Shown: in pieces, positions 39,336-49,784 of the stretch | Layout: every line of letters begins with the position of its first letter | How positions within the stretch are numbered: the first letter of the stretch is position 1 | Assembly (NCBI RefSeq): GCF_030552895.1 | Contig: NZ_CP130649.1 | Span: 868,001 to 932,000, forward strand | Reading direction: 5' to 3' | DNA from: Tatumella ptyseos | GTDB taxonomy: Bacteria > Pseudomonadota > Gammaproteobacteria > Enterobacterales > Enterobacteriaceae | Length of the DNA stretch: 64,000 nucleotides | The notes under the pieces: model-generated | Databases searched by the model: none | What the model was told of the DNA's origin: nothing | The model's input: the letters and a program-made list of their open reading frames with translations, nothing else | Position numbers and translations under genes: made by a program

Positions 39336-39551
39336 ATACAGTACCGGCTTGGTGGGTGAACGATAATTGGGATATATGTTAGCTGACTAGAGGGTTTTCG
39401 CAAAATACTCTGTACCGCACGACTAAAACAAGCTATGACACCGTAATGATGATATACTGCGCGCGCTTAAATCAGCGGGTAACCCTGAAAACTATTTTAA
39501 CATATAAACGATTAATAATTAACGTTTATTCCCACGTAAGTTAGTGTCATT

Positions 39552-41000
39552 ATGAAGTTTATCGTAAAATTATTTCCAGAAATAACGATCAAAAGCCAAT
39601 CTGTACGGCTGCGCTTTATCAAAATTTTATCCAGTAATATACGAAACGTGCTGAAAAGTGTTGATGAAGATATTGCGGTAGTCCGTCTATGGGACCATAT
39701 TACGGTTCGCACACGCAAGCCAGAGCTCAGCTTGGCTGTAGCCGAAGCGCTGACCCGCATCCCGGGGATTCACCATGTGCTTGCTGTAGAAGATCGTAGT
39801 TTTACTAGTCTGCATGATATCTTTGAACAAACCTTGGCGATGTACCACACTCAACTTGAGGGGAAAACCTTCTGTGTACGGGCTAAACGTCGCGGTAAGC
39901 ATGAGTTCACCTCACATGAAGTAGAGCGGTATGTCGGTGGGGGACTCAATCAACATATTGAGTCCGCCTCAGTTAAATTACAAAACCCAGATATGACGGT
40001 ACACCTAGAGATTGATCAAGATCGTTTACTCCTGATCACTAACCGTTATGAGGGATTGGGTGGTTTCCCAATAGGGACACAAGAAGATGTTATCTCGTTA
40101 ATCTCGGGCGGCTTTGACTCAGGTGTTTCGAGTTATATGCTAATGCGCCGTGGTAGCAGGGTACACTATTGCTTCTTCAATCTTGGCGGTGCGGCTCACG
40201 AAATTGGGGTTCGCCAAGTCGCTCACTACCTATGGAATACCTTTGGTCGCTCTCACCGTGTGAGATTCATCGCGATTGATTTTGAGCCCGTGGTCGGTGA
40301 AATTTTAGAGAAAGTTGATGATGGCCAAATGGGCGTTGTCCTTAAGCGAATGATGGTCCGTGCGGCATCGCACATTGCGGAGCGTTATGGCGTCCAAGCA
40401 TTAGTGACGGGTGAAGCACTTGGCCAAGTTTCAAGCCAAACGTTAACCAATCTTAGATTGATCGATAATGTCTCAGATACGCTTATTCTACGTCCTCTTA
40501 TTTCACATGATAAAGAACACATCATCAAAGTGGCTCGTCAAATCGGAACCGAAGATTTTGCGAAAACCATGCCTGAGTATTGTGGTGTGATCTCAAAGAG
40601 TCCAACCGTCAAAGCGGTTAAAGCTAAAATTGAAGAAGAAGAGAATAATTTTGATTTTAGTATTTTAGACCGTGTCGTTTCAGAAGCGCGTAATATCGAC
40701 ATTCGTGAAATCGCCGTCGAAACAACCGCTGAAGTGGTCGAAATTGAGTCTGTGAGCGAATTAACCGATCAGGATGCGATTCTGGATATCCGTTCAATCG
40801 ATGAGCAAGATGATCAGCCACTCGAGCTCAGTGGTGTGGAAATCAAATCGATACCTTTTTATAAATTGAGTACTCAATTTGGTGATTTAGATCGTTCGCG
40901 TACTTGGTTACTGTATTGCCAGCGCGGGGTTATGAGTCGCTTACAAGCCCTATATCTGCACGAGCAAGGGTTCACTAACGTTAAAGTGTACCGACCCTAA
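39552..41000 (+). CDS. thiI: tRNA 4-thiouridine synthase ThiI
   Basis: Sulfur transfer to tRNA uridine 8 and to the thiamine thiazole pathway. 482 residues: an N-terminal ferredoxin-like/THUMP region, the PP-loop [13 protein letters not shown] (about residue 190), the conserved [11 protein letters not shown] cysteine, and a C-terminal rhodanese domain with the active Cys in [19 protein letters not shown]. Length equals E. coli ThiI. Confidence 0.97.
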   Translation: MKFIVKLFPEITIKSQSVRLRFIKILSSNIRNVLKSVDEDIAVVRLWDHITVRTRKPELSLAVAEALTRIPGIHHVLAVEDRSFTSLHDIFEQTLAMYHTQLEGKTFCVRAKRRGKHEFTSHEVERYVGGGLNQHIESASVKLQNPDMTVHLEIDQDRLLLITNRYEGLGGFPIGTQEDVISLISGGFDSGVSSYMLMRRGSRVHYCFFNLGGAAHEIGVRQVAHYLWNTFGRSHRVRFIAIDFEPVVGEILEKVDDGQMGVVLKRMMVRAASHIAERYGVQALVTGEALGQVSSQTLTNLRLIDNVSDTLILRPLISHDKEHIIKVARQIGTEDFAKTMPEYCGVISKSPTVKAVKAKIEEEENNFDFSILDRVVSEARNIDIREIAVETTAEVVEIESVSELTDQDAILDIRSIDEQDDQPLELSGVEIKSIPFYKLSTQFGDLDRSRTWLLYCQRGVMSRLQALYLHEQGFTNVKVYRP

Positions 41001-41006
41001 TAAATG

Positions 41007-41032
41007 AGGCCTCGATGATGAGGCCTTTTTTT
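41007..41032 (+). terminator. Terminator of thiI
   Basis: AGGCCTC-GATGAT-GAGGCCT followed by seven Ts, just after the thiI stop and abutting the yajL stop. Confidence 0.85.
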
Positions 41033-41627
41033 ATTCTTGATGATTATAAATCCCAATGGGGATGGCGAGATCGTGGGTAATGGCATGAGCATCTGCCTTA
41101 CCTTTCAACAGCTCTATAATTTTTAGCGACATATCGGTCGCGCATAACGGCCCTTGGCCGCTTAGTAAGTAATAGCGTGGATCGACCACTACACGTCGCT
41201 CTTGCCATTGCGTCTGGTGTAGTAAAGTCTTTTGTTGTGCGAGGCAAGTCACATTCGCCCCTCGATAAGCGTCCAATTTATCGATTAATCCTGGCACGAT
41301 ATGGCTCATGGCCGCTACGTAACGTTGGCTAGCGCTGAATTGCCTGATGGATTCAATAATTAAGTCGCTTTCGGAGTATGTTTTACAACTCTCTTTGCCC
41401 CCAAGTAAAAGGAGTATGTCGTGAGCTTGATCGACTGCTTGGCAAAGTGGAATATCGGCTTGGAAAGTCAGTCCTTCTGCGCTGCGAAGAGTCAGTGCGC
41501 TATCCCCCTCGACACTCGCGACAGTGATATGAATGCCAGCACGCGGAAGTAAACTTAAAAATGTAGTAATCTCAATAGCATCATTACCATGAGCGAGGCA
41601 GAGTAGCACTGAGGGCATCGCCGACAT
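41031..41627 (-). CDS. yajL: DJ-1/PfpI family protein, divergent YajL
   Basis: A YajL ortholog by position (panE-yajL, overlapping) and fold motifs. 198 residues. YajL is a thiol chaperone/deglycase-type protein whose reactive cysteine sits in A-I-C-A. Here the nucleophile elbow reads V-A-A-M-Ser108-H-I, so the cysteine is replaced by serine, while the conserved partner Glu19 (A-I-E-I) remains. The nearby G-G-N-x-G loop is also altered (LLGGKESCK). The C-terminal LSGQGPLCATDMSLKIIELL follows the family. The cysteine-based chemistry known for YajL would not be possible, so function may have changed or been lost. The ORF is otherwise intact. The start could also be Met4. Confidence 0.82.
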   Translation of the reverse strand: MSAMPSVLLCLAHGNDAIEITTFLSLLPRAGIHITVASVEGDSALTLRSAEGLTFQADIPLCQAVDQAHDILLLLGGKESCKTYSESDLIIESIRQFSASQRYVAAMSHIVPGLIDKLDAYRGANVTCLAQQKTLLHQTQWQERRVVVDPRYYLLSGQGPLCATDMSLKIIELLKGKADAHAITHDLAIPIGIYNHQE

Positions 41628-42501
41628 ATTCTGATTCCTTTTGTTTAATCCACTGGTATAGCGCCGAATGCTGGGGCAATGTTAACCCATAGCAGCGCGC
41701 CCGTCTAAGCAGATACCCATTGATATAATCGATTTCTGTTACGCGTTTTGCATGGATATCTTGTCGCATAGAGCTGCTATTCTCTGCGGTAAGTTGAATA
41801 ACATTGACGACTGACTCGTATAACTGCTTGGCATCGGTATGAATATTTTCACGGTTCATAACCGTGGTAAGCTCATCACACAACCCCCTCACTTCGTCTA
41901 ACACCGTCAGTAAATCACCATTATGACAATCATATTTCACCGTTAAAGGATTAATCACCGCATTGACCGCTAATTTCTTCCAGCCAGAAATTTTTATCTC
42001 ATCATACCAAGCAACATCGGGTAGAGCTTGGTGGAGTATATCAGCGAGATGACTGACTGAGTGCGCTGCTGGATTTAACGGCCCGATTTGCGTTAATCCC
42101 CAGGCTTTATGGCGTGTTGCTGCTGAGGTACGGTAAGCGGCTTGTGTGGTCACCGCATGACAAAGTGGCTGAATGATGGTGGGAAGATCATCAATAACCC
42201 CCAGCCCGTTATGCATTAGGACGATAGGGCACTTTTCAGGGAGCAGAGGCAGTAGCGGTGTTAACCCTGATTGCAGTTGTTGAGCTTTCAGTGTAACCAG
42301 TAACAATTCACACTGTTGCAGAAGCGAGGCATCGTTAACCGTAACACTGTGCTGATAGGAGTCTTGTTCAGGACTAAAGACCTGTATTTGAAGCTGTGAT
42401 TGCGGCACCTTTAGCCACCCTTGCACGGTATGGCCTTTTCTGGACAGAGCGGATAACCATATCTGACCTAAGGCTCCACAGCCCAAAACTGTTATTCTCA
42501 T
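41584..42501 (-). CDS. panE: 2-dehydropantoate 2-reductase PanE
   Basis: NADPH reduction of ketopantoate in pantothenate synthesis. 305 residues from ATG 42501, preceded by GAGGGA; the open frame extends much further upstream without family similarity. The Rossmann motif is V-L-G-C-G-A-L-G-Q-I-W, with the K-L-A-V-N-A-V-I-N-P-L catalytic lysine/asparagine block. Its 3' end overlaps yajL by 44 bases. It is divergent from yajQ. Confidence 0.95.
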   Translation of the reverse strand: MRITVLGCGALGQIWLSALSRKGHTVQGWLKVPQSQLQIQVFSPEQDSYQHSVTVNDASLLQQCELLLVTLKAQQLQSGLTPLLPLLPEKCPIVLMHNGLGVIDDLPTIIQPLCHAVTTQAAYRTSAATRHKAWGLTQIGPLNPAAHSVSHLADILHQALPDVAWYDEIKISGWKKLAVNAVINPLTVKYDCHNGDLLTVLDEVRGLCDELTTVMNRENIHTDAKQLYESVVNVIQLTAENSSSMRQDIHAKRVTEIDYINGYLLRRARCYGLTLPQHSALYQWIKQKESEYVGDALSATLPRSW

Positions 42502-42601
42502 AAAAATTCCCTCGCAATCCATTGCCATTTTTTGCTGAATAGTTGTGTCGTCATTACAGATAGGTATTATGCATGTCAACGATTTAAGAGGAGAAGAAAA
42601 T

Positions 42602-43093
42602 ATGCCATCTTTCGATATAGTTTCAGAAGTTGAAATGCCAGAAGTGAAAAATGCGGTTGAAAATGCGAATCGTGAACTCTCAACGCGTTTTGATTTTCGC
42701 AATGTCACAGCAGAAGTGTCATTAAATGAAAAGAATGAAGTGATCACGGTGAGTAGTGAGTCTGATTTCCAAGTGCGTCAAATTGTCGATATTTTGCGCG
42801 AAAAGATGTTAAAGCGTGGTATTGAAGGGGCTGTGCTGGAGGTGCCTGAGGAGATTACCCACAGTGGTAAGAGCTGGAGCCTAGACATTAATATGAAAAA
42901 AGGCATTGAATCAGATATCGCCAAGAAAATTGTTAAAGCTATCAAAGATGCCAAATTGAAAGTGCAAACTCAGATTCAGGGTGAATCTTTACGTGTAACG
43001 GGGAAATCGCGTGATGATTTACAATCCGCAATGGCGACAGTCAAGGCGGCTAATTTGGGGCAACCTTTCCAATTTAAAAACTTCCGCGATTAA
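42602..43093 (+). CDS. yajQ: YajQ family nucleotide/RNA-binding protein
   Basis: A 163-residue protein from ATG 42602, preceded by GAGGAGAAG. It starts [10 protein letters not shown] and ends G-Q-P-F-Q-F-x-N-F-R-D, as the family does. YajQ proteins bind nucleotides, with cyclic-di-GMP binding reported in related species. Confidence 0.95.
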   Translation: MPSFDIVSEVEMPEVKNAVENANRELSTRFDFRNVTAEVSLNEKNEVITVSSESDFQVRQIVDILREKMLKRGIEGAVLEVPEEITHSGKSWSLDINMKKGIESDIAKKIVKAIKDAKLKVQTQIQGESLRVTGKSRDDLQSAMATVKAANLGQPFQFKNFRD

Positions 43094-43150
43094 GAGTCGT
43101 TACCACTTACCTGAGCAATCGGTCAGGTAAGTGGTCGAGAGGGGAGGGGA

Positions 43151-44512
43151 TTAATTTTCTGCGATCAACGCTTCAATTTCTTGGCGATTAGTCGTCTTAC
43201 TGTCTATTTTAATGTAAGCCGCGCGCTCTTCAGGGATAATCAACACATTACTCACACCCGGTGCTTGGCGTAAGCGCTGTTCAAGCGATTGAGCGTTATC
43301 CGCACGGTCGAGCACCATGCGAAGACTGCTTACGTAAGGTGGCTCCTGCATGGTTAGACTCACTAATAACCATACGATGGCAATTCCGGCGCCAAGTAAG
43401 AAAACGGCTTGCGCATCCACATGTTGGAAAACCCATCCACCAACACTGCCGCCGATAGCAACACCGAGAAATTGGCTAGTAGAATAGATCCCCATTGCAG
43501 TTCCTTTATAGCCAGCAGGGGATTCTTTACTAATTAGTGAAGGTAAGATGGCTTCCATCAAGTTGAAGGCGAAAAAGAAAAGCTGAACCCCTACCACCAA
43601 AGTCCAGAAGTGTGCACCTGCTTGCCACAATACCAACTCTGCAATCAGCAATAGCACTACGCAACTCACAAAGACTAACTTCATTTTACGCTTAACTTCA
43701 GCGATGATGATAAAAGGGACCACACCGACGAACGCGATCAACATGGTGACTAAATAGACTTTCCAATGCTCGGAAGCTGGGAAACCGGCTTGTTCGAATT
43801 CACCAGGCAGCGCGACGAAGCTCGACATCAATAAGATATGTAGGAATAAGATACCGGCATTAAGTTTGAGCAGTTTAGGATTGGCGAGGACCTTACGAAA
43901 ACTACCTTTTACCATGCCTGATTCACGGTTAAGCACATGCTCTGTCGTCGAGGGAACAATTAATAAGGTAATAATGATCCCAAGCGTTGCCAGCACGGCA
44001 ATCATCCAGAACAGGGCGTGTAAGCCGAGAAGATGCGTCACTATTGGTCCTACCACCATCGCAATGGCAAAGGTTACTCCGAAGCTGACGCCAATAAATG
44101 CCATGGCTTTCGTACGATTTTGCTCGCGTGTGAGATCCGATAACAGCGCCATCACTGCGGCGGCGATCGCGCCAGAACCCTGCAAGGCTCGACCTAAAAT
44201 AATCCCCCAGATAGAGGTAGTCGTCGCCGCCACAATGCTTCCCAACACAAAAACCAGTAAACCGCCGATGATGAGAGGCTTACGACCAACGCGATCTGAA
44301 AGTAAACCAAAAGGGATCTGAAATATCGCCTGTGCAAGGCCGTAAATACCAATTGCAAGCCCGATTAATCCTTCAGTCGCTCCTTGCAGAGCCATACCAT
44401 AGGTCGTTAATACAGGCAGTACCATAAACATGCCAAGCATGCGTAAAGAAAATACCGTTCCCAATCCCCAGGTTGCTCGCAACTCGAGTGGGGTCATTTT
44501 ATTATCGTTCAT
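43151..44512 (-). CDS. yajR: MFS transporter YajR
   Basis: An inner-membrane drug-efflux-type transporter. 453 residues with 12 membrane segments, MFS motif A GLLSDRVGRKPLI, and a C-terminal cytosolic ferredoxin-like (YAM) domain from about residue 390 that distinguishes YajR. The physiological substrate is unknown. Confidence 0.93.
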   Translation of the reverse strand: MNDNKMTPLELRATWGLGTVFSLRMLGMFMVLPVLTTYGMALQGATEGLIGLAIGIYGLAQAIFQIPFGLLSDRVGRKPLIIGGLLVFVLGSIVAATTTSIWGIILGRALQGSGAIAAAVMALLSDLTREQNRTKAMAFIGVSFGVTFAIAMVVGPIVTHLLGLHALFWMIAVLATLGIIITLLIVPSTTEHVLNRESGMVKGSFRKVLANPKLLKLNAGILFLHILLMSSFVALPGEFEQAGFPASEHWKVYLVTMLIAFVGVVPFIIIAEVKRKMKLVFVSCVVLLLIAELVLWQAGAHFWTLVVGVQLFFFAFNLMEAILPSLISKESPAGYKGTAMGIYSTSQFLGVAIGGSVGGWVFQHVDAQAVFLLGAGIAIVWLLVSLTMQEPPYVSSLRMVLDRADNAQSLEQRLRQAPGVSNVLIIPEERAAYIKIDSKTTNRQEIEALIAEN

Positions 44513-44591
44513 TACAACCTCTAATTTAATTCTGTTTATAGTCTAAGGAGTTGTGTAGGTTGGGTAAATGAATAGATCTTAAACTTACGTA

Positions 44592-44623
44592 ACAAAAAGA
44601 AAAGGCGCGAAATTCGCGCCTTT
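44592..44623 (-). terminator. Terminator of the cyo operon
   Basis: AAAGGCGCGA pairs with TCGCGCCTTT around a three-base loop. On the minus strand the stem is followed by a T-rich tract (TTCTTTTTG). It lies 16 bases after the cyoE stop. Confidence 0.82.
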
Positions 44624-44639
44624 AAAGCTAAGAGTGGGA

Positions 44640-45530
44640 TTAGCGCACGTAGGTCAGTAACTCTGGAGAGCCAGGCCCCATAAAGTCGACAGACATCATT
44701 ACACTCAGTGCAGTGATGGCGACAATGGAGAAGACAAATAGTTTACGCGCCCACACACGGTCATCATTTTCTGATTTATAGCCTGATAACGCCATGCCTA
44801 ACCACCACAGGCTGACTGCTGCGGCTACCACTAAATATTTGTAGCCTGCATAGCCCCCTAACGAGAGCATTAATGTTGCCACCATAAACGCGATGATATA
44901 CAGCGTGATATGGTTTTTGGCGACGGAGATACCTTTAACGACAGGTAGCACCGGAATATTAGCCGCTTGATAATCTTTAAAGCGGAAGATAGCGATGGCA
45001 TAGGAGTGAGGCATCTGCCATAAGCTGAAAATTGCTAATAATATCAATGCACCGGCATCGAAATTGCCCGTGACGGCACAATAGCCAATCACGGGAGGTG
45101 CGGCGCCAGACAAGCTTCCAATTAACGTTCCGTAAACGGAATTACGCTTCATATAGAGGCTGTAGACACCGACATAAACCACGAAACCCATGACCGCTAG
45201 CCACATGGCTAACGGATTAGCACCAAAGTAGAGTACCGCAAATCCAGCAATACCTAACAAGGTGGCGTAGGCCAAGCTCACTTTTGTTGAGATGAGCCCC
45301 TTCACCAGAACTCGGTTTTTCGTTCTTTCCATCTTGTGGTCAATATCGCGGTCAATCACGTTGTTATAAACACAACCTGATGCGACAACGAGCGAGACGC
45401 CAATCAGTGAGACGAAAAATAAGCGGAAGTCGATGCTGCCTTTAGAAGCCAGCAGAAAACCCCCGATCACAGAAATTAAATTTCCGAAAATAATTCCTGG
45501 TTTTGTCACTTGTAGGTATTGCTTAATCAT
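44640..45530 (-). CDS. cyoE: Protohaem IX farnesyltransferase CyoE
   Basis: Makes haem O for cytochrome bo3 oxidase. 296 residues with several membrane segments and the prenyltransferase motif [18 protein letters not shown]. It is last in cyoABCDE, 14 bases after cyoD. The farnesyl donor comes from the IspA pathway. Confidence 0.96.
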   Translation of the reverse strand: MIKQYLQVTKPGIIFGNLISVIGGFLLASKGSIDFRLFFVSLIGVSLVVASGCVYNNVIDRDIDHKMERTKNRVLVKGLISTKVSLAYATLLGIAGFAVLYFGANPLAMWLAVMGFVVYVGVYSLYMKRNSVYGTLIGSLSGAAPPVIGYCAVTGNFDAGALILLAIFSLWQMPHSYAIAIFRFKDYQAANIPVLPVVKGISVAKNHITLYIIAFMVATLMLSLGGYAGYKYLVVAAAVSLWWLGMALSGYKSENDDRVWARKLFVFSIVAITALSVMMSVDFMGPGSPELLTYVR

Positions 45531-45544
45531 TACGGTTAACTCAG

Positions 45545-45874
45545 TTAGTGGGGCATCATGTTGTAGTTAAGGTTCCACATGATCCACAGTGAGCCGACCA
45601 CAACAATCAAAATGATGATTGCTGAGAAGACAATGGCTACTAGGTTCCAACCGCCCTCAGACTTACTGTCGAGGTGGAGGAAATAGACCAGATGGACAAT
45701 AACCTGAACTACGGCACAAATCACCACTACCGCGAGGGTAGTGGAGTGTGCAGAACTTCCATCCATTACCATCCAGAAAGGAATTCCTGTCAGGATGATA
45801 GAGAGGATGAAGCCAATCATGTACGACTTCACGCTACCATGCGATGCGCCATGTTCGGTTGCTGAGTGACTCAT
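45545..45874 (-). CDS. cyoD: Cytochrome bo3 oxidase subunit IV (CyoD)
   Basis: A 109-residue subunit with three membrane segments. ATG 45874 overlaps the cyoC stop (TAATG), which decides the start; the open frame continues upstream only as cyoC overlap. It begins M-S-H-S and contains the [13 protein letters not shown] signature. Confidence 0.95.
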   Translation of the reverse strand: MSHSATEHGASHGSVKSYMIGFILSIILTGIPFWMVMDGSSAHSTTLAVVVICAVVQVIVHLVYFLHLDSKSEGGWNLVAIVFSAIIILIVVVGSLWIMWNLNYNMMPH

Positions 45875-46482
45875 TACATGACCCCCATCAGATAGACAAT
45901 GGTAAACACACAAATCCACACCACATCCAAGAAGTGCCAGAACAAGCTCAGACACATGATACGGGTGCGGTTAGTCGCGGTCAGACCACGTGTTGCGATC
46001 TGGAACATCAGGACCAACATCCAAATCAGACCACAGGTTACGTGAAGTCCGTGGGTACCGACCAAGGTAAAGAACGCAGACAGGAAGCCACTACGCTGAG
46101 GACCGAAGCCTTCAGAGATGAGGTGATGGAATTCGTTGATTTCCATACCGATGAATCCTAGACCGCAGAGGAAAGTTAAGACTAACCAAGCATTAACCGT
46201 TCCTTTATTACCTTTGTTCATCGCAATCACGGCCATGCCGTAGGTAATAGAACTCAGGAGGAGTAGGGCGGTTTCACCAAGAACATATGGCAGTTCAAAG
46301 ATGTCACGTCCTGCAGGACCGCCTGCGGTGCTATTCATCATTACTGCATAGGTTGCAAACAAGGTTGCAAAGATAATGCAGTCACTCATCAGGTAGATCC
46401 AGAAGCCGAAAATCTTATTGGCTCCTGCATCGTGATGCCCATGCTCTCCATGGGCGTCGTGGTGTTTAGATAGAGAAGACAT
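45874..46482 (-). CDS. cyoC: Cytochrome bo3 oxidase subunit III (CyoC)
   Basis: A 202-residue subunit with five membrane segments and the [16 protein letters not shown] block. TAATG overlaps both with cyoB before it and with cyoD after it show translational coupling. Confidence 0.96.
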   Translation of the reverse strand: MSSLSKHHDAHGEHGHHDAGANKIFGFWIYLMSDCIIFATLFATYAVMMNSTAGGPAGRDIFELPYVLGETALLLLSSITYGMAVIAMNKGNKGTVNAWLVLTFLCGLGFIGMEINEFHHLISEGFGPQRSGFLSAFFTLVGTHGLHVTCGLIWMLVLMFQIATRGLTATNRTRIMCLSLFWHFLDVVWICVFTIVYLMGVM

Positions 46483-48464
46483 TATTTCACACCTGCTTTG
46501 CTAAGTTCTTCAAAGTGTTTGTTCTCAATCTGTTCGATTTCTTTAACGGTAACGTAGTAATCCACGTCTTCGTCAAAGCTCTTGATGATCCAGCTCGCCA
46601 AGATTCCAACAAAAGAGACAACCGCCAACCACCAGATGTACCAGATCATTGCGAAACCGAAGATAGTTGCGAAGGCAGCGATAACCACTGCAGCACCACT
46701 ATTTTTTGGCATATGAATTTCTTCATAGTGCGCAGGTTTCTTGTAGGCTTCACCTTTTTGCTTCATTTCCCAGAAAGAGTCACGCTCATTGATTTCTGGA
46801 ATCACCGCAAAGTTGTAGAAAGGAGGTGGAGAAGAGGTTGCCCACTCAAGAGAACGGCCACCCCATGGATCCCCAGTCAGGTCACGATTTAGTTCACGGT
46901 CACGGATAGAGACGTAGAACATGATCAGCTGGCAAAGGATACCCAGTGCGATCAGGCCTGCACCACAGGCTGCAACGACTAGCAGTGGGTGGAACTGTGG
47001 ATCGATGTTTTGGCTTAAACGACGGGTCATACCCATGAAGCCTAATGCATACAGCGGCATGAAGGCAACGAAGAAGCCAATGATCCAGAACCAGAAAGAG
47101 CGTTTGCCCCACTTTTCGTCAAGCTTGAAGCCGAACGCTTTCGGGAACCAGTAAGTGACACCTGCCATACAACCGAAGACTACACCACCGATAATAACGT
47201 TATGGAAGTGAGCAATCAGGAATAGGCTGTTGTGTAATACGAAGTCAGCACCCGGTACCGCTAACAGAACACCCGTCATACCGCCGACCGAGAAGGTCAC
47301 GATAAAGCCGATGGTCCACAGCATAGGCGCAGTCATTTCGATACGACCTTGGTACAGCGTAAACAACCAGTTGAAGATCTTAACCCCTGTAGGGATTGCG
47401 ATAATCATTGTCATGATACCGAAGAAGGCATTGACGTTGGCACCTGACCCCATAGTGAAAAAGTGGTGTAACCAAACGATAAATGACAGGACGGTAATCG
47501 CAACTGTTGCCCACACCATTGAGGTGTAACCAAACATGCGTTTTTTAGCGAAGGTTGCAGTAACTTCAGAGAAGACACCGAACACTGGAAGCACAAGGAT
47601 ATAAACTTCTGGATGTCCCCAAACCCAAATTAGGTTTACGTACATCATCATGTTACCGCCCATTTCGTTAGTGAAGAAATGGAAACCAAGGTAACGGTCC
47701 AAGGTCAGCAGTGCTAAGGTTACTGTCAATACTGGGAACGCAGCGATAATTAGGACGTTAGTACACAGCGCGGTCCAGGTGAAAATTGGCATTTTGAACA
47801 TAGTCATGCCAGGGGCACGCATTTTCAGAATGGTGACGAAGAAGTTAATCCCAGTCAGCGTTGTACCAATACCTGATAGCTGTAAACTCCAAATCCAGTA
47901 GTCAACCCCTACGCCCGGGCTGTATTCAGCACCCGACAGAGGAGGGTAGGCCAGCCAACCGGTCTGCGCGAATTCGCCCACACCTAATGACAAGTTTACC
48001 AAGATGACACCGATTGCCGTGAACCAGAAGCTTAAGTTGTTCAGGAATGGGAAGGCAACATCACGCGCACCGATTTGCAGCGGTACAGCAATGTTCATCA
48101 AACCAACAACGAAAGGCATCGCTACGAAGAAAATCATAATCACGCCGTGCGCGGTAAAGATTTGGTCGTAGTGGTGCGGCGGAAGGAAGCCTGCTTCACC
48201 AGCTGAGGCAAGAACCTGTTGGCTCCGCATCATGATGGCATCGGCAAAACCACGGAGCAACATGACGAAAGCCATGATGCAGTACATGATGCCGAGTTTT
48301 TTGTGGTCAATAGAGGTGAACCACTCTGTCCACAAGTACTTCCACTTACCGTAGTAAGTGATGGCGGCAACGAGTGCCAGACCAATAAGGATAATAGCGG
48401 AGATGGTCACCATGACGATTGGTACGTCTAGGGGAACCGCCGCTAATGTTAATTTTCCTAACAT
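46482..48464 (-). CDS. cyoB: Cytochrome bo3 oxidase subunit I (CyoB)
   Basis: Catalytic quinol oxidase subunit. 660 residues. The haem-copper signature [15 protein letters not shown] gives the CuB histidine and the cross-linked tyrosine; the paired histidines [11 protein letters not shown] and the CuB ligands WLHHFFTMG are present. It reduces oxygen to water and pumps protons. Confidence 0.97.
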   Translation of the reverse strand: MLGKLTLAAVPLDVPIVMVTISAIILIGLALVAAITYYGKWKYLWTEWFTSIDHKKLGIMYCIMAFVMLLRGFADAIMMRSQQVLASAGEAGFLPPHHYDQIFTAHGVIMIFFVAMPFVVGLMNIAVPLQIGARDVAFPFLNNLSFWFTAIGVILVNLSLGVGEFAQTGWLAYPPLSGAEYSPGVGVDYWIWSLQLSGIGTTLTGINFFVTILKMRAPGMTMFKMPIFTWTALCTNVLIIAAFPVLTVTLALLTLDRYLGFHFFTNEMGGNMMMYVNLIWVWGHPEVYILVLPVFGVFSEVTATFAKKRMFGYTSMVWATVAITVLSFIVWLHHFFTMGSGANVNAFFGIMTMIIAIPTGVKIFNWLFTLYQGRIEMTAPMLWTIGFIVTFSVGGMTGVLLAVPGADFVLHNSLFLIAHFHNVIIGGVVFGCMAGVTYWFPKAFGFKLDEKWGKRSFWFWIIGFFVAFMPLYALGFMGMTRRLSQNIDPQFHPLLVVAACGAGLIALGILCQLIMFYVSIRDRELNRDLTGDPWGGRSLEWATSSPPPFYNFAVIPEINERDSFWEMKQKGEAYKKPAHYEEIHMPKNSGAAVVIAAFATIFGFAMIWYIWWLAVVSFVGILASWIIKSFDEDVDYYVTVKEIEQIENKHFEELSKAGVK

Positions 48465-48466
48465 GA

Positions 48467-49393
48467 TTATTCCTCTGCTCCGGCTGAAGCGGTGTGATTC
48501 ATGTCCATACCAGCGTGAGCAGGCATGTTCATTTTTCCGTGGCTAGACATAAACTTGTCGACAACTTGTGTAAACAGTTCAGGGTTAGCATTTGAGAAAT
48601 ATTCTACTGGATGGTTTTCGCTTGGCGCAGCCAACGTCTCAAACTGATCCATGGTAGTCAGTGTATTAGGTGCAGTTTTGACCTTATCTACCCACTGCTG
48701 GAATTCAGCATTAGTGTTGGTTGCAATGGCTTTAAACTTCATGCCAGAGAATCCGCGACCACTGTAGTTAGATGAGATACCATCAAAAGTGCCTGCTTCA
48801 TTAGCAATTAAGTTCAATTGCGTTCTCATTCCAGCCATCGCATAGATCTGGCTACCCAGAGTAGGGATAAAGAATGAGTTCATCACAGAGTTTGATGTGA
48901 TATTGAAATGCACCGGAGTGTTAGCTGGGAAAGCGATCTCATTAACTGTTGCAATACCTTGCTCAGGGTAAATAAACAGCCATTTCCAGTCTAAAGCAAC
49001 GACATCAATTTCGACAGGTTTTACATCAGAAACGAGAGGCTTGCTTGGTTCTAGAGAGTGAGTACTTTTCCAAGTCAGCACGCTTAAGAAGACAATAATC
49101 AGGATTGGAACCGTCCAAACTACAGCTTCTATTTTGTTAGAGTGTGACCAGTTAGGTGAGTATTTAGCATTTGTATTCGATGCCCGATATTTCCAGGCGA
49201 ATGCAATTGCCATGAAGACTGCTGGAATAACGACAATTAACATCAAGCCGAAGGCTGTCAGTATTAATGAACGTTGCTCCAGTGCAATCTGACCTTTAGG
49301 ATTTAAAAGTGCACTATCACAACCACTCATGAGCAAAGTGGCTGAAATTAATGACAAAATCCCCAAACTATTTTTGTATTTCTTGAGTCTCAT
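48467..49393 (-). CDS. cyoA: Cytochrome bo3 oxidase subunit II (CyoA)
   Basis: A lipoprotein subunit of 308 residues: signal with lipobox L-M-S-G-C (Cys25), two membrane segments and a periplasmic cupredoxin-like domain ([18 protein letters not shown] and [20 protein letters not shown]) lacking the CuA ligands, as is usual for quinol oxidases. It is first gene of the operon. Confidence 0.96.
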   Translation of the reverse strand: MRLKKYKNSLGILSLISATLLMSGCDSALLNPKGQIALEQRSLILTAFGLMLIVVIPAVFMAIAFAWKYRASNTNAKYSPNWSHSNKIEAVVWTVPILIIVFLSVLTWKSTHSLEPSKPLVSDVKPVEIDVVALDWKWLFIYPEQGIATVNEIAFPANTPVHFNITSNSVMNSFFIPTLGSQIYAMAGMRTQLNLIANEAGTFDGISSNYSGRGFSGMKFKAIATNTNAEFQQWVDKVKTAPNTLTTMDQFETLAAPSENHPVEYFSNANPELFTQVVDKFMSSHGKMNMPAHAGMDMNHTASAGAEE

Positions 49394-49784
49394 TTAACGA
49401 CCTCAATGACAAAGGGCTGTATTGTCGTTTAAGTGTATCTGTATTTTACGGTAACGTTGATGTAGTGTAAACCTGCTTGAGGTTCTGTCAGTAAAGTGTA
49501 GATGGTTATTTGAGACATTTAACAAATTTTATTCACGGAACGAAATTATCAACCGCATCAATCAGTTGGCTTTAATATAACAAAAGCCTATTGATTCTCT
49601 TCTTACTTCTTTTTAAGAGCTATAACCACGAAGTTTGTGTATCATTTTTTTAACATAAAAAATCATTTGTTGTATCATTCATTCACATTTTATTATCCCA
49701 ATAAGTATTGAGCTGCTATTAAAAGGTGAATGAATAATAAGTTCGATAAATTGAATTTTTCCTAAGAATAAAAAAAATAGCATT
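49394..49784. other. 391-base ampG-cyoA gap, cyo promoter region
   Basis: No gene seen. It is AT-rich, with long A/T tracts, and must hold the cyo promoter. Next to the ampG stop the minus strand reads AGCAT-AAA-ATGCT followed by eight Ts (about 49767-49790), a short candidate terminator for ampG. I did not find an unambiguous FNR or ArcA box. Confidence 0.5.

Noticed and set aside
43866..44321. 151-codon plus-strand frame
   Set aside because: Antisense to the membrane segments of yajR; no ribosome site and no family resemblance.
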